DNA of 64,000 nucleotides, taken from contig NZ_CAADFC020000028.1 of NCBI RefSeq assembly GCF_900696085.1, positions 760,697 to 824,696 of the forward strand. The letters are read 5' to 3'. Below, piece by piece: positions 45,211-53,556 of this stretch. Position numbers and translations under genes: made by a program. The notes under the pieces are model-generated. The model was not told where the DNA came from, ran no database searches, and was given only the letters and a program-made list of their open reading frames with translations. The stretch comes from Bradyrhizobium ivorense (GTDB lineage Bacteria; Pseudomonadota; Alphaproteobacteria; Rhizobiales; Xanthobacteraceae). The stretch's first letter is position 1, and the number at the start of each line of letters is the position of its first letter.

Positions 45211-45416
45211 CCCTCCCCCCTTGCGGGGGAGGGTTGGGGAGAGGGGTGCCGCTTGCGCTAACGTCGGACGCATTGCGCGAACACTGGTCCCGAAAGTCAC
45301 GTGCCGGCAGGATTGAGATAGCTCACGCAAATCTCTGATGTCAGCGCCCGGGGTACCCCTCTCCCCAACCCTCTCCCGCAAGGGGAGAGGGAGCCTGAGG
45401 GGCGTGCTCACCTCAC
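45211..45416. repeat. Palindromic repeat, family D copy 4
   Basis: CCCTCCCCCCTTGCGGGGGA on the left pairs with TCTCCCGCAAGGGGAGAGGG on the right, with GGGGAGAGGGGTGCC and GTACCCCTCTCCCC inside. It ends with GTGCTCACCTCAC at 45404-45416. Confidence 0.82.
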
Positions 45417-45485
45417 CACGCAGAGGACAGCAACTTCGCGCGTCGTCACGTCCACTGTTCGTCACGCGCATTATCAATCGCCGCC

Positions 45486-45517
45486 TGACAATCCTTCCAA
45501 TCTTTCCCGGATTATCG
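45486..45517. promoter_or_regulatory. Probable LysR operator before emrB-type gene
   Basis: TGACAATCCTTCC through GGATTATCG, matching the box at 43631-43662 at 24 of 31 bases with identical spacing of its arms. It is 49 bp before the EmrB-type start codon. Confidence 0.7.
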
Positions 45518-45565
45518 AAAGTGGCCGCCTAATGCATCCTCGCGATGCAAGCTAGGACAAATCCG

Positions 45566-47173
45566 ATGACCGCACTCAACCCTGCCGCAAATGCCGCCGC
45601 CCTCCCCACCCCCGCAAGCCCGGCCGCCCCCGCTGTGCCGGCAAAAGTCTGGATCGCGGTGGTTGGCGCCAACCTCGGCGCGTTCATGGCGGTGCTCAAC
45701 ATCCAGATCGTCAACGCCTCGCTGGCCGACATTCAGGGCGCGATCGGGGCCGGCATCGACGACGGCGGCTGGATCTCGACCTCCTATCTGATCGCCGAGA
45801 TCATCGTGATCCCACTGAGCGGCTGGCTCGCCCAGGTGTTCTCGGTGCGGATCTATCTGCTCACCAACGCGCTGCTGTTCCTGCTGTTCTCGGCGGCCTG
45901 CGCGCTGGCGCAGAACCTGCCGCAGATGATCGTGCTGCGCGCCATCCAGGGTTTTTCCGGCGGCGTGCTGATTCCGATGGCGTTCACGCTGATCATCACG
46001 CTGCTGCCGAAGGCCAAGCAGCCGATCGGGCTCGCGCTGTTCGCGCTGTCGGCCACCTTCGCGCCGGCGATCGGTCCGACCATCGGCGGCTATCTCACCG
46101 AGAACTGGGGCTGGGAGTACATCTTCTACGTCAACCTGGTGCCGGGCGCGATCATGGTCGGCATGCTGTTTTTCTCGCTCGAGTCGAGCCCGATGAAGCT
46201 GTCGCTGCTCGCGAAGGGCGACTGGCCCGGCATCATCACGATGGCGATCGGGCTTGCCGCGCTGCAGACCGTGCTCGAGGAAGGCAACAAGGACGACTGG
46301 TTCGGCTCGCCCTTCATCGTCAAGCTGTCGGTGATCGCCGCCGTCGCGCTCGCCGCGTTCCTGGTGATCGAGTTCACCGTGAAGAAGCCGCTGCTCAATC
46401 TGCGCCTGCTCGCCCGCCGCAATTTCGGCTTCGGCATGCTGGCCAACTTCCTGCTCGGCATCGCGCTGTACGGCTCGGTGTTCATCCTGCCGCAATACCT
46501 GGCACGCATCCAGGGCTACAACGCCGAGCAGATCGGCCTGGTGCTGGCCTGGACCGGCCTGCCGCAGCTGCTGCTGATCCCGCTGGTGCCGCGGCTGATG
46601 CAGCGCTTCGATGCCCGTATCCTGATCGGCATCGGCTTCGCGCTGTTCGCTGTCTCCAACTTCATGAACATCACCATGACCAACGATTACGCGACGGACC
46701 AGCTGTTCTGGCCCAACATCGTCCGCGCCATCGGCCAGGCGCTGGTGATGGCGCCGCTGTCGGCGGTGGTGACCGGCGGCGTCGAGGTCGAGAATGCAGG
46801 CTCCGCCTCCGCGCTGTTCAACATGATGCGCAATCTCGGCGGCGCGGTCGGCATCGCGCTATTGCAGACGCTGCTGACCAAGCGCGAGCAGTTTCACTCC
46901 AACGTGCTGACCCAGCAGGTTTCGCTGTTCGACCCGGCGACCCGCGCGCGGATCGCGCAGCTCACCCAGTACTTCATGAACCACGGCATCGCCAACCAGC
47001 TCGACGCCACCAGCCGCGCCTTGGTCGCGATCGGCAAGATCGTGCAGAAGCAGGCCTACATCCTCGCCTTCAGCGATACCTTCTATCTGCTCGGGGTCGC
47101 GCTGATCGTGGCGTTGATCGCGGGCCTGTTCCTGAAGGAGCCCGGCCAGCTCAGCGGCGGCGGCGCGCACTAA
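45566..47173 (+). CDS. emrB: EmrB-type MFS multidrug transporter (DHA2, 14-TM)
   Basis: ATG 45566 has AGGA 8 bases upstream; ATG 45545 is in frame but lacks a site. The roughly 535-residue product has about 14 membrane helices and DHA2 motifs: LNIQIVNASLADIQGAIGAGIDDGGWISTSYLIAE near residue 50, LRAIQGFSGGVLIPMAF near 122, and FAPAIGPTIGGYLTENWGWEYIFYVNLVPG (motif C) near 160. It exports hydrophobic compounds by proton antiport together with the EmrA-type protein. It has its own copy of the LysR box, and an AhpD-like gene follows by 31 bp. Confidence 0.92.
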   Translation: MTALNPAANAAALPTPASPAAPAVPAKVWIAVVGANLGAFMAVLNIQIVNASLADIQGAIGAGIDDGGWISTSYLIAEIIVIPLSGWLAQVFSVRIYLLTNALLFLLFSAACALAQNLPQMIVLRAIQGFSGGVLIPMAFTLIITLLPKAKQPIGLALFALSATFAPAIGPTIGGYLTENWGWEYIFYVNLVPGAIMVGMLFFSLESSPMKLSLLAKGDWPGIITMAIGLAALQTVLEEGNKDDWFGSPFIVKLSVIAAVALAAFLVIEFTVKKPLLNLRLLARRNFGFGMLANFLLGIALYGSVFILPQYLARIQGYNAEQIGLVLAWTGLPQLLLIPLVPRLMQRFDARILIGIGFALFAVSNFMNITMTNDYATDQLFWPNIVRAIGQALVMAPLSAVVTGGVEVENAGSASALFNMMRNLGGAVGIALLQTLLTKREQFHSNVLTQQVSLFDPATRARIAQLTQYFMNHGIANQLDATSRALVAIGKIVQKQAYILAFSDTFYLLGVALIVALIAGLFLKEPGQLSGGGAH

Positions 47174-47204
47174 CCATCATTCAACACACCAAAGGAGAAC
47201 GACG

Positions 47205-47663
47205 ATGAAACCCCGCATGAACTTCTACCAGGCCGCACCGGAAACCATCAAAGCGCTGGTATCAGTCGAAAGCCAGATCAGCGCCAGCGGCCTCGAGCAG
47301 TCGCTGATCGAGCTGGTGAAGACCCGGGCGTCGCAGATCAACGGCTGCGCCTACTGCATCAACATGCACACCGACGACGCCCGCAAGCATGGCGAGACCG
47401 AGCAGCGGCTCTATCTGCTCAACGCCTGGCGCGAGTCGCCGCTGTATTCCGACCGCGAGCGCGCCGCGCTGGCCTGGACCGAGGCGCTGACGCTGGTCGC
47501 GGAAACCCATGCGCCCGACGCCGATTACGAGGCCGTGCACGCCGCGTTCTCCGACACCGAGCTCGCCAATCTGACCATGCTGATCGGCACCATCAACGCC
47601 TGGAACCGAATCGCGATCGGTTTTCGCGCCGTGCATCCGGTGAAGGTGAAGGTCGCGGCGTAG
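47205..47663 (+). CDS. Carboxymuconolactone decarboxylase/AhpD-like protein
   Basis: The product has 152 residues with AAGGAG upstream. The AhpD core is SLIELVKTRASQINGCAYCINMHTDDARKHGE, with the redox CxxC (GCAYC) and nearby histidine near residues 47-55. Family members act as peroxidase partners or as small alkylhydroperoxidase-like proteins. It lies 31 bp after the efflux gene, so it is probably co-expressed and may protect against oxidising toxins. Confidence 0.88.
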   Translation: MKPRMNFYQAAPETIKALVSVESQISASGLEQSLIELVKTRASQINGCAYCINMHTDDARKHGETEQRLYLLNAWRESPLYSDRERAALAWTEALTLVAETHAPDADYEAVHAAFSDTELANLTMLIGTINAWNRIAIGFRAVHPVKVKVAA

Positions 47664-47713
47664 GGCGTGAGCTGCCATGTGCGCCGGAACTAGAGCCGCG
47701 CGCACAATCCATC

Positions 47714-47857
47714 ACCGTCACCCTGAGGTGGCCGCTTCTTCAGCGGCCCTCGAAGGGTCGACGGCCCGGCTCTCGCCACTGGAGCGTAGCTAAATGCGGA
47801 GCCAGCAGGGCCGTGCATCCTTCGAGGCTCGCAAGGGCTCGCACCTCAGGATGACGG
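47714..47857. repeat. Palindromic repeat, family C
   Basis: Starts CCGTCACCCTGAGGTGGCCG and ends GCTCGCACCTCAGGATGACG, with internal CGAAGGGTCGACGG and CATCCTTCGAGGCTCG. It fills the gap between the convergent AhpD-like and transaminase genes. Confidence 0.82.
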
Positions 47858-47867
47858 GTCGAACCCT

Positions 47868-48728
47868 TTAGACCGCAGTCGCCCTGGCGAATTCGATGTA
47901 GATCTCGCGCAGGCGGGCCGTCATCGGGCCGACCTTGCCGTTGCCGACTTCCCTGCCGTCGATCTTGACCACGCCTTGCACGAACACCGAGGCGCTGGTG
48001 GTGAAGGCTTCCTTGGCGGCGAGTGCTTCGGCCACGGTGAAGGCGCGCTCCTCGATGCGGAGCTGGCGTTCCTCTGCGAGCTTGACCACGGCCTTGCGGG
48101 TGCAGCCCGGCAAAATCTCGTTGCCGTTCTGCCGCGTCACGATGACGTCGTCCTGGGTGACGATGAAGGCCGAGGACGAGCCGCCCTCGGTGACCTTGCC
48201 GTCCTCGATCATCCAGGCCTCGCCGGCGCCGGCTTCCGCCGCGGCCTGCTTGGCCAGCACCTGCGCCAGCAGCGCGACGCTCTTGATGTCGCGGCGCTCC
48301 CAGCGGATGTCGGGCACGGTGATGACGTTGATGCCGGCCTTGGCGGAGGGCGCGTTGATGATGTCCTTTTCCGAAGTGAACATGATCAGGGTCGGCTTGA
48401 CGTCGGCCTTCGGGAAGGCGAAGTCGCGCCCGGTGTCGGCGCCGCGGGTGACCTCGAGATAGACCATGCCGTTGACGAGGTTGTTGCGCCTGACCAGCTC
48501 CTTCTGGATCTCCTCGATCCGCTCCAGCGTCTCCGGGAGCTTGAGCTGGATCTCGCCGACCGAGCGCTCCAGCCGCGCCAGATGCGAGGCGTTGTCGATC
48601 AGCTTGCCCTCAAGCACCGCGGCCACTTCATAGATGCCGTCGGCGAACAGAAAGCCGCGGTCGAACACCGAGACCTTGGCCTCGGAATGCGGCACATACG
48701 AGCCGTTGACGTAAGCGATCTTTTCCAA
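47868..48728 (-). CDS. dat: D-amino-acid transaminase
   Basis: The product has 286 residues. It is a fold-type IV PLP enzyme: FDRGFLFADGIYEVAAVLEGKL near residue 22, VYLEVTRGAD near 88, the PLP lysine in IKSVALLAQVLAKQAAAEAGAGEAW near 148, and EGGSSSAFIVTQD near 181. The pattern fits D-alanine aminotransferase rather than branched-chain enzymes. It makes D-glutamate and D-alanine from oxo acids. It lies 259 bp downstream of the ABC ATPase gene on the same strand, so a link with glutamate uptake is possible. Confidence 0.87.
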   Translation of the reverse strand: MEKIAYVNGSYVPHSEAKVSVFDRGFLFADGIYEVAAVLEGKLIDNASHLARLERSVGEIQLKLPETLERIEEIQKELVRRNNLVNGMVYLEVTRGADTGRDFAFPKADVKPTLIMFTSEKDIINAPSAKAGINVITVPDIRWERRDIKSVALLAQVLAKQAAAEAGAGEAWMIEDGKVTEGGSSSAFIVTQDDVIVTRQNGNEILPGCTRKAVVKLAEERQLRIEERAFTVAEALAAKEAFTTSASVFVQGVVKIDGREVGNGKVGPMTARLREIYIEFARATAV

Positions 48729-48884
48729 GCGGGTTCTCCTGCGGACGAAGGGCTGGTTTCAGGCCTTCGTATACGCAAATTGCGCGCGGTGATAAAGCCT
48801 CCGCGGCCGTCATTCCGGGGCGCGCCGGTTGGCGCGAACCCGGAATCCATTGCACCGCGGGCAATGCGGCCCGATGGGTTAGAG

Positions 48885-48964
48885 CGTCATTGCGAGCGAA
48901 GCGAAGCAATCCATCGTTCCGCACAAACGGATGGATGGATTGCTTCGCTGCGCTCGCAATGACG
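48885..48964. repeat. Palindromic repeat, family B copy 2
   Basis: CGTCATTGCGAGCGAAGCG through GCGCTCGCAATGACG, an 80-bp near-palindrome located between the transaminase and ABC ATPase genes. Confidence 0.87.
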
Positions 48965-48987
48965 TGGAGGGGCCGGTGCCCGCAGCC

Positions 48988-49719
48988 TCAGTGCTGCAAA
49001 ATCTTCGACAAGAACTTCTGCGCGCGGTCGCTGCGGGGCTGGCCGAAGAAGTCGGCCTTCTTGGCGTCCTCGACGATCTCGCCGCGGTCCATGAAGATGA
49101 CGCGGTCGGCGACCTTGTTGGCGAAGCCCATCTCGTGGGTGACCACCATCATGGTCATGCCCTCGCGGGCGAGGTCGACCATGACGTCGAGCACCTCGCT
49201 GATCATCTCGGGATCGAGCGCCGAGGTCGGCTCGTCGAACAGCATCGCGATCGGATCCATCGCCAGCGCCCGCGCGATGGCGACGCGCTGCTGCTGGCCG
49301 CCGGACAATTCCGCCGGAAACTTTTTGGCGTGATCCTTCAGCCCGACCCGCTCCAGGAGCTTCATGCCTTTGGCCAGCGCGTCCTCATGCTTGCGGCCGA
49401 GCACCTTTTCCTGCGCGAGGCAGAGATTGTCGACGATGCGCAGATGCGGAAACAGCTCGAAATGCTGGAACACCATGCCGACCCGCGAGCGCAGTTTCGG
49501 CAGATCGGTCTTGGGGTCGTTGACCTTGACGCCGTCGAGAATGATCTCGCCGCCCTGGATCGGCTCCAGCGCGTTGACGCATTTGATCAGGGTCGACTTG
49601 CCCGAGCCGGACGGGCCGCAGACCACCACCACCTCGCCCTTGGCAACGCTGGTGGTGCAATCCTTCAGCGCCTGAAAACTCGGCCCGTACCATTTATTGA
49701 CGTGATTGATCTCGATCAT
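48988..49719 (-). CDS. gltL: Amino-acid ABC transporter ATPase (GltL type)
   Basis: The product has 243 residues. Walker A is GPSGSGKST near 35, the Q-loop is in VFQHFELFPHL near 84, the signature LSGGQQQR is near 138, Walker B AMLFDEPTSALDP near 158, and the switch histidine in VVTHEMGF near 193. It is a polar amino acid importer ATPase. It is the last gene of the set encoded by the reverse strand at 48988-52663, separated from the second permease gene by a repeat with two long palindromes. Confidence 0.92.
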   Translation of the reverse strand: MIEINHVNKWYGPSFQALKDCTTSVAKGEVVVVCGPSGSGKSTLIKCVNALEPIQGGEIILDGVKVNDPKTDLPKLRSRVGMVFQHFELFPHLRIVDNLCLAQEKVLGRKHEDALAKGMKLLERVGLKDHAKKFPAELSGGQQQRVAIARALAMDPIAMLFDEPTSALDPEMISEVLDVMVDLAREGMTMMVVTHEMGFANKVADRVIFMDRGEIVEDAKKADFFGQPRSDRAQKFLSKILQH

Positions 49720-49754
49720 GATGGCTCAACGGTTGCAGCGAAAACGGTCGAACA

Positions 49755-49935
49755 CCTCTCCCACCCAACTCGGGTTTACCCGAGTTGGGCAACTAAAATT
49801 GTCGAAGTCGGATATATCCGACTTCGATGGGAGAGGTCGGCGCGAAGCGCCGGGTGAGGGGTTACGGTCTACGGATGGAACGAAACCCCTCACCCGGATC
49901 GCTGACGCGATCCGACCTCTCCCTATGGGAGAGGT
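49755..49935. repeat. Repeat with two perfect 26-bp palindromes (family D-like)
   Basis: Outer arms ACCTCTCCCA (left) and TGGGAGAGGT near 49829 enclose two hairpins. At 49764-49789, CCCAACTCGGGT and ACCCGAGTTGGG flank TT. At 49802-49827 the whole 26-bp sequence is self-complementary (half: TCGAAGTCGGATA). A second GGGTGAGGGG/CCCCTCACCC pair follows. It lies between gltK and gltL. Confidence 0.87.
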
Positions 49936-49974
49936 GAAGGGCACCGCCGGTGCAAAGTCGGCTGACATTGTCGG

Positions 49975-50673
49975 CTACCGAACGATGGCGATGCGCGACT
50001 GCAGGCGGCGGACGCCGTAGGACGCGACACAGGAAATGACGAAGTAGACCAGCGCGGCGAACAGATACATCTCGACCAGGCGGCCGTCGCGCTGCGCCAC
50101 CTTGCTGGCGGCGCCGAGGAAGTCCGGGATCGAGAGCACGTAGACCAGCGAAGTGTCCTGGAACAGCACGATGGTCTGGGTCAGCAGCACCGGCAGCATG
50201 TTGCGGAACGCCTGCGGCAGCACGACGTAGCGCATGGTCTGCGCGTAGGTCAGGCCGAGCGCGCTGGCCGCAGCGGGCTGGCCGCGCGAGATCGACTGGA
50301 TGCCGGCGCGCATGATCTCGGAGAAATACGCCGCCTCGAACGCGATGAAGGTGATCAGCGAGGAGGCGAAGGCGCCGACCGAAATGGGGCGCGACGCGCC
50401 GGTCAGCCACTGTCCGATATACGGCACCAGGAAGTAGAACCAGAAGATCACCAGCACCAGCGGCAGCGAGCGGATGAAGTCGACATAGATGCCGGCGATG
50501 CGCCCGAGCGTTTTGTAGCCGGACAGCCGCATCAGGGCGATCAGCGTGCCGAACACCAGGCCGCCGAAGGCTGCGAGTGCCGTCAGGGTCAACGTGAAGC
50601 GCATGCCTTCGAGGAACAGATAGGGCAGCGAGCGGCGGATGACATCGAAGTCGAAACTGCCGAGCATCGTCAT
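49975..50673 (-). CDS. gltK: Amino-acid ABC transporter permease (GltK type)
   Basis: The product has 232 residues and five to six membrane helices. The HisM/GltK-type permease motif EIMRAGIQSISRGQPAAASALGLTYAQTMRYVVLPQA is near residue 120 (EAA loop contacting the ATPase). Its start overlaps the stop of the preceding permease gene by 4 bases. The order SBP, permease, permease, ATPase equals that of E. coli gltIJKL. Confidence 0.9.
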   Translation of the reverse strand: MTMLGSFDFDVIRRSLPYLFLEGMRFTLTLTALAAFGGLVFGTLIALMRLSGYKTLGRIAGIYVDFIRSLPLVLVIFWFYFLVPYIGQWLTGASRPISVGAFASSLITFIAFEAAYFSEIMRAGIQSISRGQPAAASALGLTYAQTMRYVVLPQAFRNMLPVLLTQTIVLFQDTSLVYVLSIPDFLGAASKVAQRDGRLVEMYLFAALVYFVISCVASYGVRRLQSRIAIVR

Positions 50674-51401
50674 TTCCCCGAAATGTAGCCGGGGATCGCG
50701 ACATAGCGCTCAAGCAGGCGCATCCCGGTCACCACGACGAAATTGAGGAGCAGATAGAGCACGGTCGCCGCGGTGAACGCCTCGAACACCTGGAAGGAGA
50801 ACTCCTGCATCGAACGCGCCTGTCCGGTCAGCTCGATCAGGCCGATGGTGATGGCGACCGCGGTGTTCTTGATGGTGTTGAGGAACTCCGAGGTCAGCGG
50901 CGGCAGGATGATGCGAAACGCCATCGGCAGCAGCACGTAGCGATACATCTGCACCGTGGTGAGGCCGAGCGCGGTCGCGGCCTGCTTCTGCCCGCGCGGC
51001 AGCGAGCCGATGCCGGCCTGCAATTGCACCGCGACGCGCGCCGACATGAACAGGCCGACGCCGATCGCCGCGGTCCAGAACGGCGCGTTCGGCAATTGCT
51101 TCAGCCACAGCCCGGCGGCCCTCGGCAGCAATTCCGGCAGCACGAAGAACCACAGGAACAGCTGCACCAAGAGCGGCATGTTGCGGAAAAACTCGACGTA
51201 AGCGAAGCCGATCCAGGACGCGGTCCGCGACGGCAGCGTGCGCAGCACGCCGATCACCGAGCCTGTGACCAGCGCGATGATCCAGGCCAGCAGCGACGTC
51301 TTGACGGTGACCACCAGTCCCGCCAGCAACAGGTCGAGATAGGTGCCGGTCCCCATCGGGTTCGGCTCAAGGAAGATGTGCCAATTCCAGTTGTAGTTCA
51401 C
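50670..51401 (-). CDS. gltJ: Amino-acid ABC transporter permease (GltJ type)
   Basis: The product has 243 residues from GTG 51401. The N-terminus NYNWNWHIFLEPNPMGTGTYL and the segments VEFFRNMPLLVQLFLWFFVLPELLP and SLPRGQKQAATALGLT closely follow E. coli GltJ in order and spacing. About five membrane helices are seen. It pairs with the overlapping gltK-type gene to form the heterodimeric channel. A 344-bp repeat-bearing gap separates it from gltI. Confidence 0.92.
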   Translation of the reverse strand: MNYNWNWHIFLEPNPMGTGTYLDLLLAGLVVTVKTSLLAWIIALVTGSVIGVLRTLPSRTASWIGFAYVEFFRNMPLLVQLFLWFFVLPELLPRAAGLWLKQLPNAPFWTAAIGVGLFMSARVAVQLQAGIGSLPRGQKQAATALGLTTVQMYRYVLLPMAFRIILPPLTSEFLNTIKNTAVAITIGLIELTGQARSMQEFSFQVFEAFTAATVLYLLLNFVVVTGMRLLERYVAIPGYISGK

Positions 51402-51480
51402 AGGTCCCCCGCGCAGCCGCGCCGATCACGCATGACGGCGGCATCCGTGCAGCAAGTGCACATCTGCCGCCACTATGCAA

Positions 51481-51516
51481 ATGTCCGGCCATTCTCCTCC
51501 AAAAACGGCCGGACAT
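51481..51516. repeat. Inverted repeat hairpin between gltI and gltJ
   Basis: ATGTCCGGCC and GGCCGGACAT, a perfect 10-bp inverted repeat with a 16-base loop. No U-run follows on the transcribed strand, so it is not a standard terminator; a processing or attenuation hairpin is possible. Confidence 0.6.
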
Positions 51517-51530
51517 GGTTCTTCCATTTC

Positions 51531-51727
51531 GCCTCTCCCCGCTTGCGGGGAGAGGCAGAGGCCGCCTTCGGCGGCCGTACTCAAGAAGAACGCCGAAGCA
51601 GAGCTTCGGCTACGTTGCATCGCAAGATGCAATCCGGGTGAGGGGGCTTCCGCGAGTCCGATGTTCACCGACTTCGCGGCGCCAGCCCCTCACCCTGACC
51701 CTCTCCCCGCGAAGAGCGGGGAGAGGG
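51531..51727. repeat. Palindromic repeat, family D copy
   Basis: GCCTCTCCCCGCTTGCGGGG at the left and CTCTCCCCGCGAAGAGCGGG at the right, with internal GGCCGCCTTCGGCGGCC, GAAGCAGAGCTTCGG and TGCATCGCAAGATGCA hairpins. It lies between gltI and gltJ. Confidence 0.82.
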
Positions 51728-51745
51728 AATGAAAGCTCTCTCGCC

Positions 51746-52663
51746 TTAGTTCACCAGATACGCATCCGGATCGGGCGAGTCCGACGGCTTGGCAAGCTGC
51801 TTCTTCATCTCCGGTCCGAGCGGCACGTTGAGATTGAGGCCCTTCGGCGGGATCTTCTGGGTGAACCACTTGTCGTAGATCTTCTGGCCCTCGGCGCTGG
51901 TGTAGAGCGCGGCGGTCGCAGCGTCGACGACCTTCTTGAACGGCGCATCATCCTTGCGCAGCATGATGCCGTAGGGCTCCGGTTTGGAGAACGCGTCCTT
52001 GGAGATCACGTAGTCGTCCGGCGCCTTGGAGCCGGCGACAAGGCTCGCCAGCAGAATGTCATCCATCACGAAGGCAACCGCGCGGTCGGTCTCGACCATC
52101 AGGAAGGCCTCGGCGTGATCCTTGGCCGGGATGATGTTGACGCTCAGCCCGCGCGCGAGGTTGGCCTCGGTGAGCTGCTTGATGTTGGTGGTGCCGGCGG
52201 TCGAGACCACCGTCTTGCCCTTCAGGTCATCGATCGAGTTGATCTTGCTCGCCTTCTTCGTGACGTAGCGGCTCGCGGTCAGGAAGTGGGAGTTGGTGAA
52301 GGAGACCTGCTTCTGGCGCTCGGCGTTGTTGGTGGTCGAGCCGCATTCGAGGTCGACGGTACCGTTGGCCATCAGCGGGATGCGGGTCGCCGAGGTGACC
52401 GGATTGAGCTTGACCTCGAGCTTGTCGAGCTTGAGCTCCTTCTTGATGGCGTCGACGATCTTGTAGCAGATGTCCATGGCGTAGCCGATCGGCTTCTGGT
52501 TGTCGTCGAGATAGGAGAACGGGATCGAGGAATCGCGGTAGCCGAGCGTGATCGCGCCGGTGTCCTTGATGTTCTTCAGCGTGCCGGTCAATTCCTGGGC
52601 CTGCGCCTGGCCCGCGCCGAGCGCGGCGGCGAGCGCGAAGCCGATCAGATATTTGCGTGTCAT
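51746..52663 (-). CDS. gltI: Glutamate/aspartate-binding periplasmic protein (GltI type)
   Basis: The product has 305 residues with a signal peptide MTRKYLIGFALAAALGAGQAQA. The mature protein follows GltI closely: GYRDSSIPFSYLDDNQKPIGYAMD, NGTVDLECGSTTNNAERQKQVSF and DRAVAFVMDDILLASLVAG. It binds L-glutamate/L-aspartate in the periplasm and delivers it to the GltJK channel. The ATG overlaps the stop of the upstream alpha/beta-hydrolase gene by four bases (ATGA), so the two are co-translated, which is not the E. coli arrangement. Confidence 0.93.
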   Translation of the reverse strand: MTRKYLIGFALAAALGAGQAQAQELTGTLKNIKDTGAITLGYRDSSIPFSYLDDNQKPIGYAMDICYKIVDAIKKELKLDKLEVKLNPVTSATRIPLMANGTVDLECGSTTNNAERQKQVSFTNSHFLTASRYVTKKASKINSIDDLKGKTVVSTAGTTNIKQLTEANLARGLSVNIIPAKDHAEAFLMVETDRAVAFVMDDILLASLVAGSKAPDDYVISKDAFSKPEPYGIMLRKDDAPFKKVVDAATAALYTSAEGQKIYDKWFTQKIPPKGLNLNVPLGPEMKKQLAKPSDSPDPDAYLVN

Positions 52664-53556
52664 GCGTCTACTCCTTGCGTGGAAACGGTCGATGTGTGTG
52701 TGAGAATGTCGGCGAGGACAGGTGCGATGTAGCGGCGAAACTGATCGGGATTCTCGCTCATCGGAAAATGACCGAGCTTCTCCATGATCGTGACGCTGGC
52801 GCCCCCTATTGCCGCTGCCGTCCGCCTCGTGTCCTCTGGCGTGCAGGAGAAATCATACTCGCCCGTGAGCAGATAGAGCCTGCATACTTTAGTATCGATT
52901 GACGCGACCCGGCTGCGCAGGTCGCCGTCGACACGGTAGAAATACAGGTCGCCCTTGAACACGCCGGGGCCGCCCTGCTTGTAGGCCCACAGCGTTTCCA
53001 TCCGCGCGTCATCGGGACTTTGCGGCGCAATCAATCCCGAGACCAGCGCGGCGCAGACCTCGCCGCCGTGCACGTCCGGGCGGTTCAGCCAATCCGTATC
53101 GTACCACGGCGCCTGGAAGTCGGCAGCCTCGAGCCCGATCAGCGCGCGGAATTCGGCAGCGTGTTCGATCGCAAGGTTGAGCACGATGCGGCCGCCGATC
53201 GAGCAGCCCATCACGACCGGCTTCTCCAGGCGGAGCGCATGGCAGAAGGCGCGGATGGTTTCGGTGTAGCGCGCAGTGGTGAGCTGGTATTCATCGCCGG
53301 TCCAGCTTTTCGGCGGATTCGACTTGCCATGCCAGGGCATATCGAAGGCAATGATGCGGAAATTTGCAGCAAATTCGCTGTCCGCGAGCAGATGCCGCCA
53401 CTGCCGCGCATCGGAGCCCGCGGTGTGCAGGCAGACCAGCGGAATGCCCTTGCCGTGCTCCTCGAAATAGATGCGGTGCGCCTCGCCGCCGATCTCGACG
53501 TGAACGTAGCGGCCGACCATCGGCTCGATCTGGCCGTGCTCGATGCGACGGCTCAT
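52660..53556 (-). CDS. Alpha/beta-fold hydrolase
   Basis: ATG 53556 gives 298 residues; the frame runs further upstream but the coupled upstream gene ends here. It has the hydrolase features LVCLHTAGSDARQWRHLL near residue 40 (oxyanion hole), nucleophile serine in VMGCSIGGRIVLN near 118, an acid in LTGEYDFSC near 235 and histidine in KLGHFPMSEN near 265. There is no signal peptide. Both ends overlap neighbours by 4 bases (SCP2-like gene and gltI), so the three are translated together. Substrate is unknown; an ester or amide of an amino acid would suit the neighbours. Confidence 0.87.
   Translation of the reverse strand: MSRRIEHGQIEPMVGRYVHVEIGGEAHRIYFEEHGKGIPLVCLHTAGSDARQWRHLLADSEFAANFRIIAFDMPWHGKSNPPKSWTGDEYQLTTARYTETIRAFCHALRLEKPVVMGCSIGGRIVLNLAIEHAAEFRALIGLEAADFQAPWYDTDWLNRPDVHGGEVCAALVSGLIAPQSPDDARMETLWAYKQGGPGVFKGDLYFYRVDGDLRSRVASIDTKVCRLYLLTGEYDFSCTPEDTRRTAAAIGGASVTIMEKLGHFPMSENPDQFRRYIAPVLADILTHTSTVSTQGVDA

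Noticed and set aside
51481..51516. Intrinsic terminator between gltI and gltJ
   Set aside because: The stem is good but the loop is long and no U-run follows, so I list it only as an inverted repeat.
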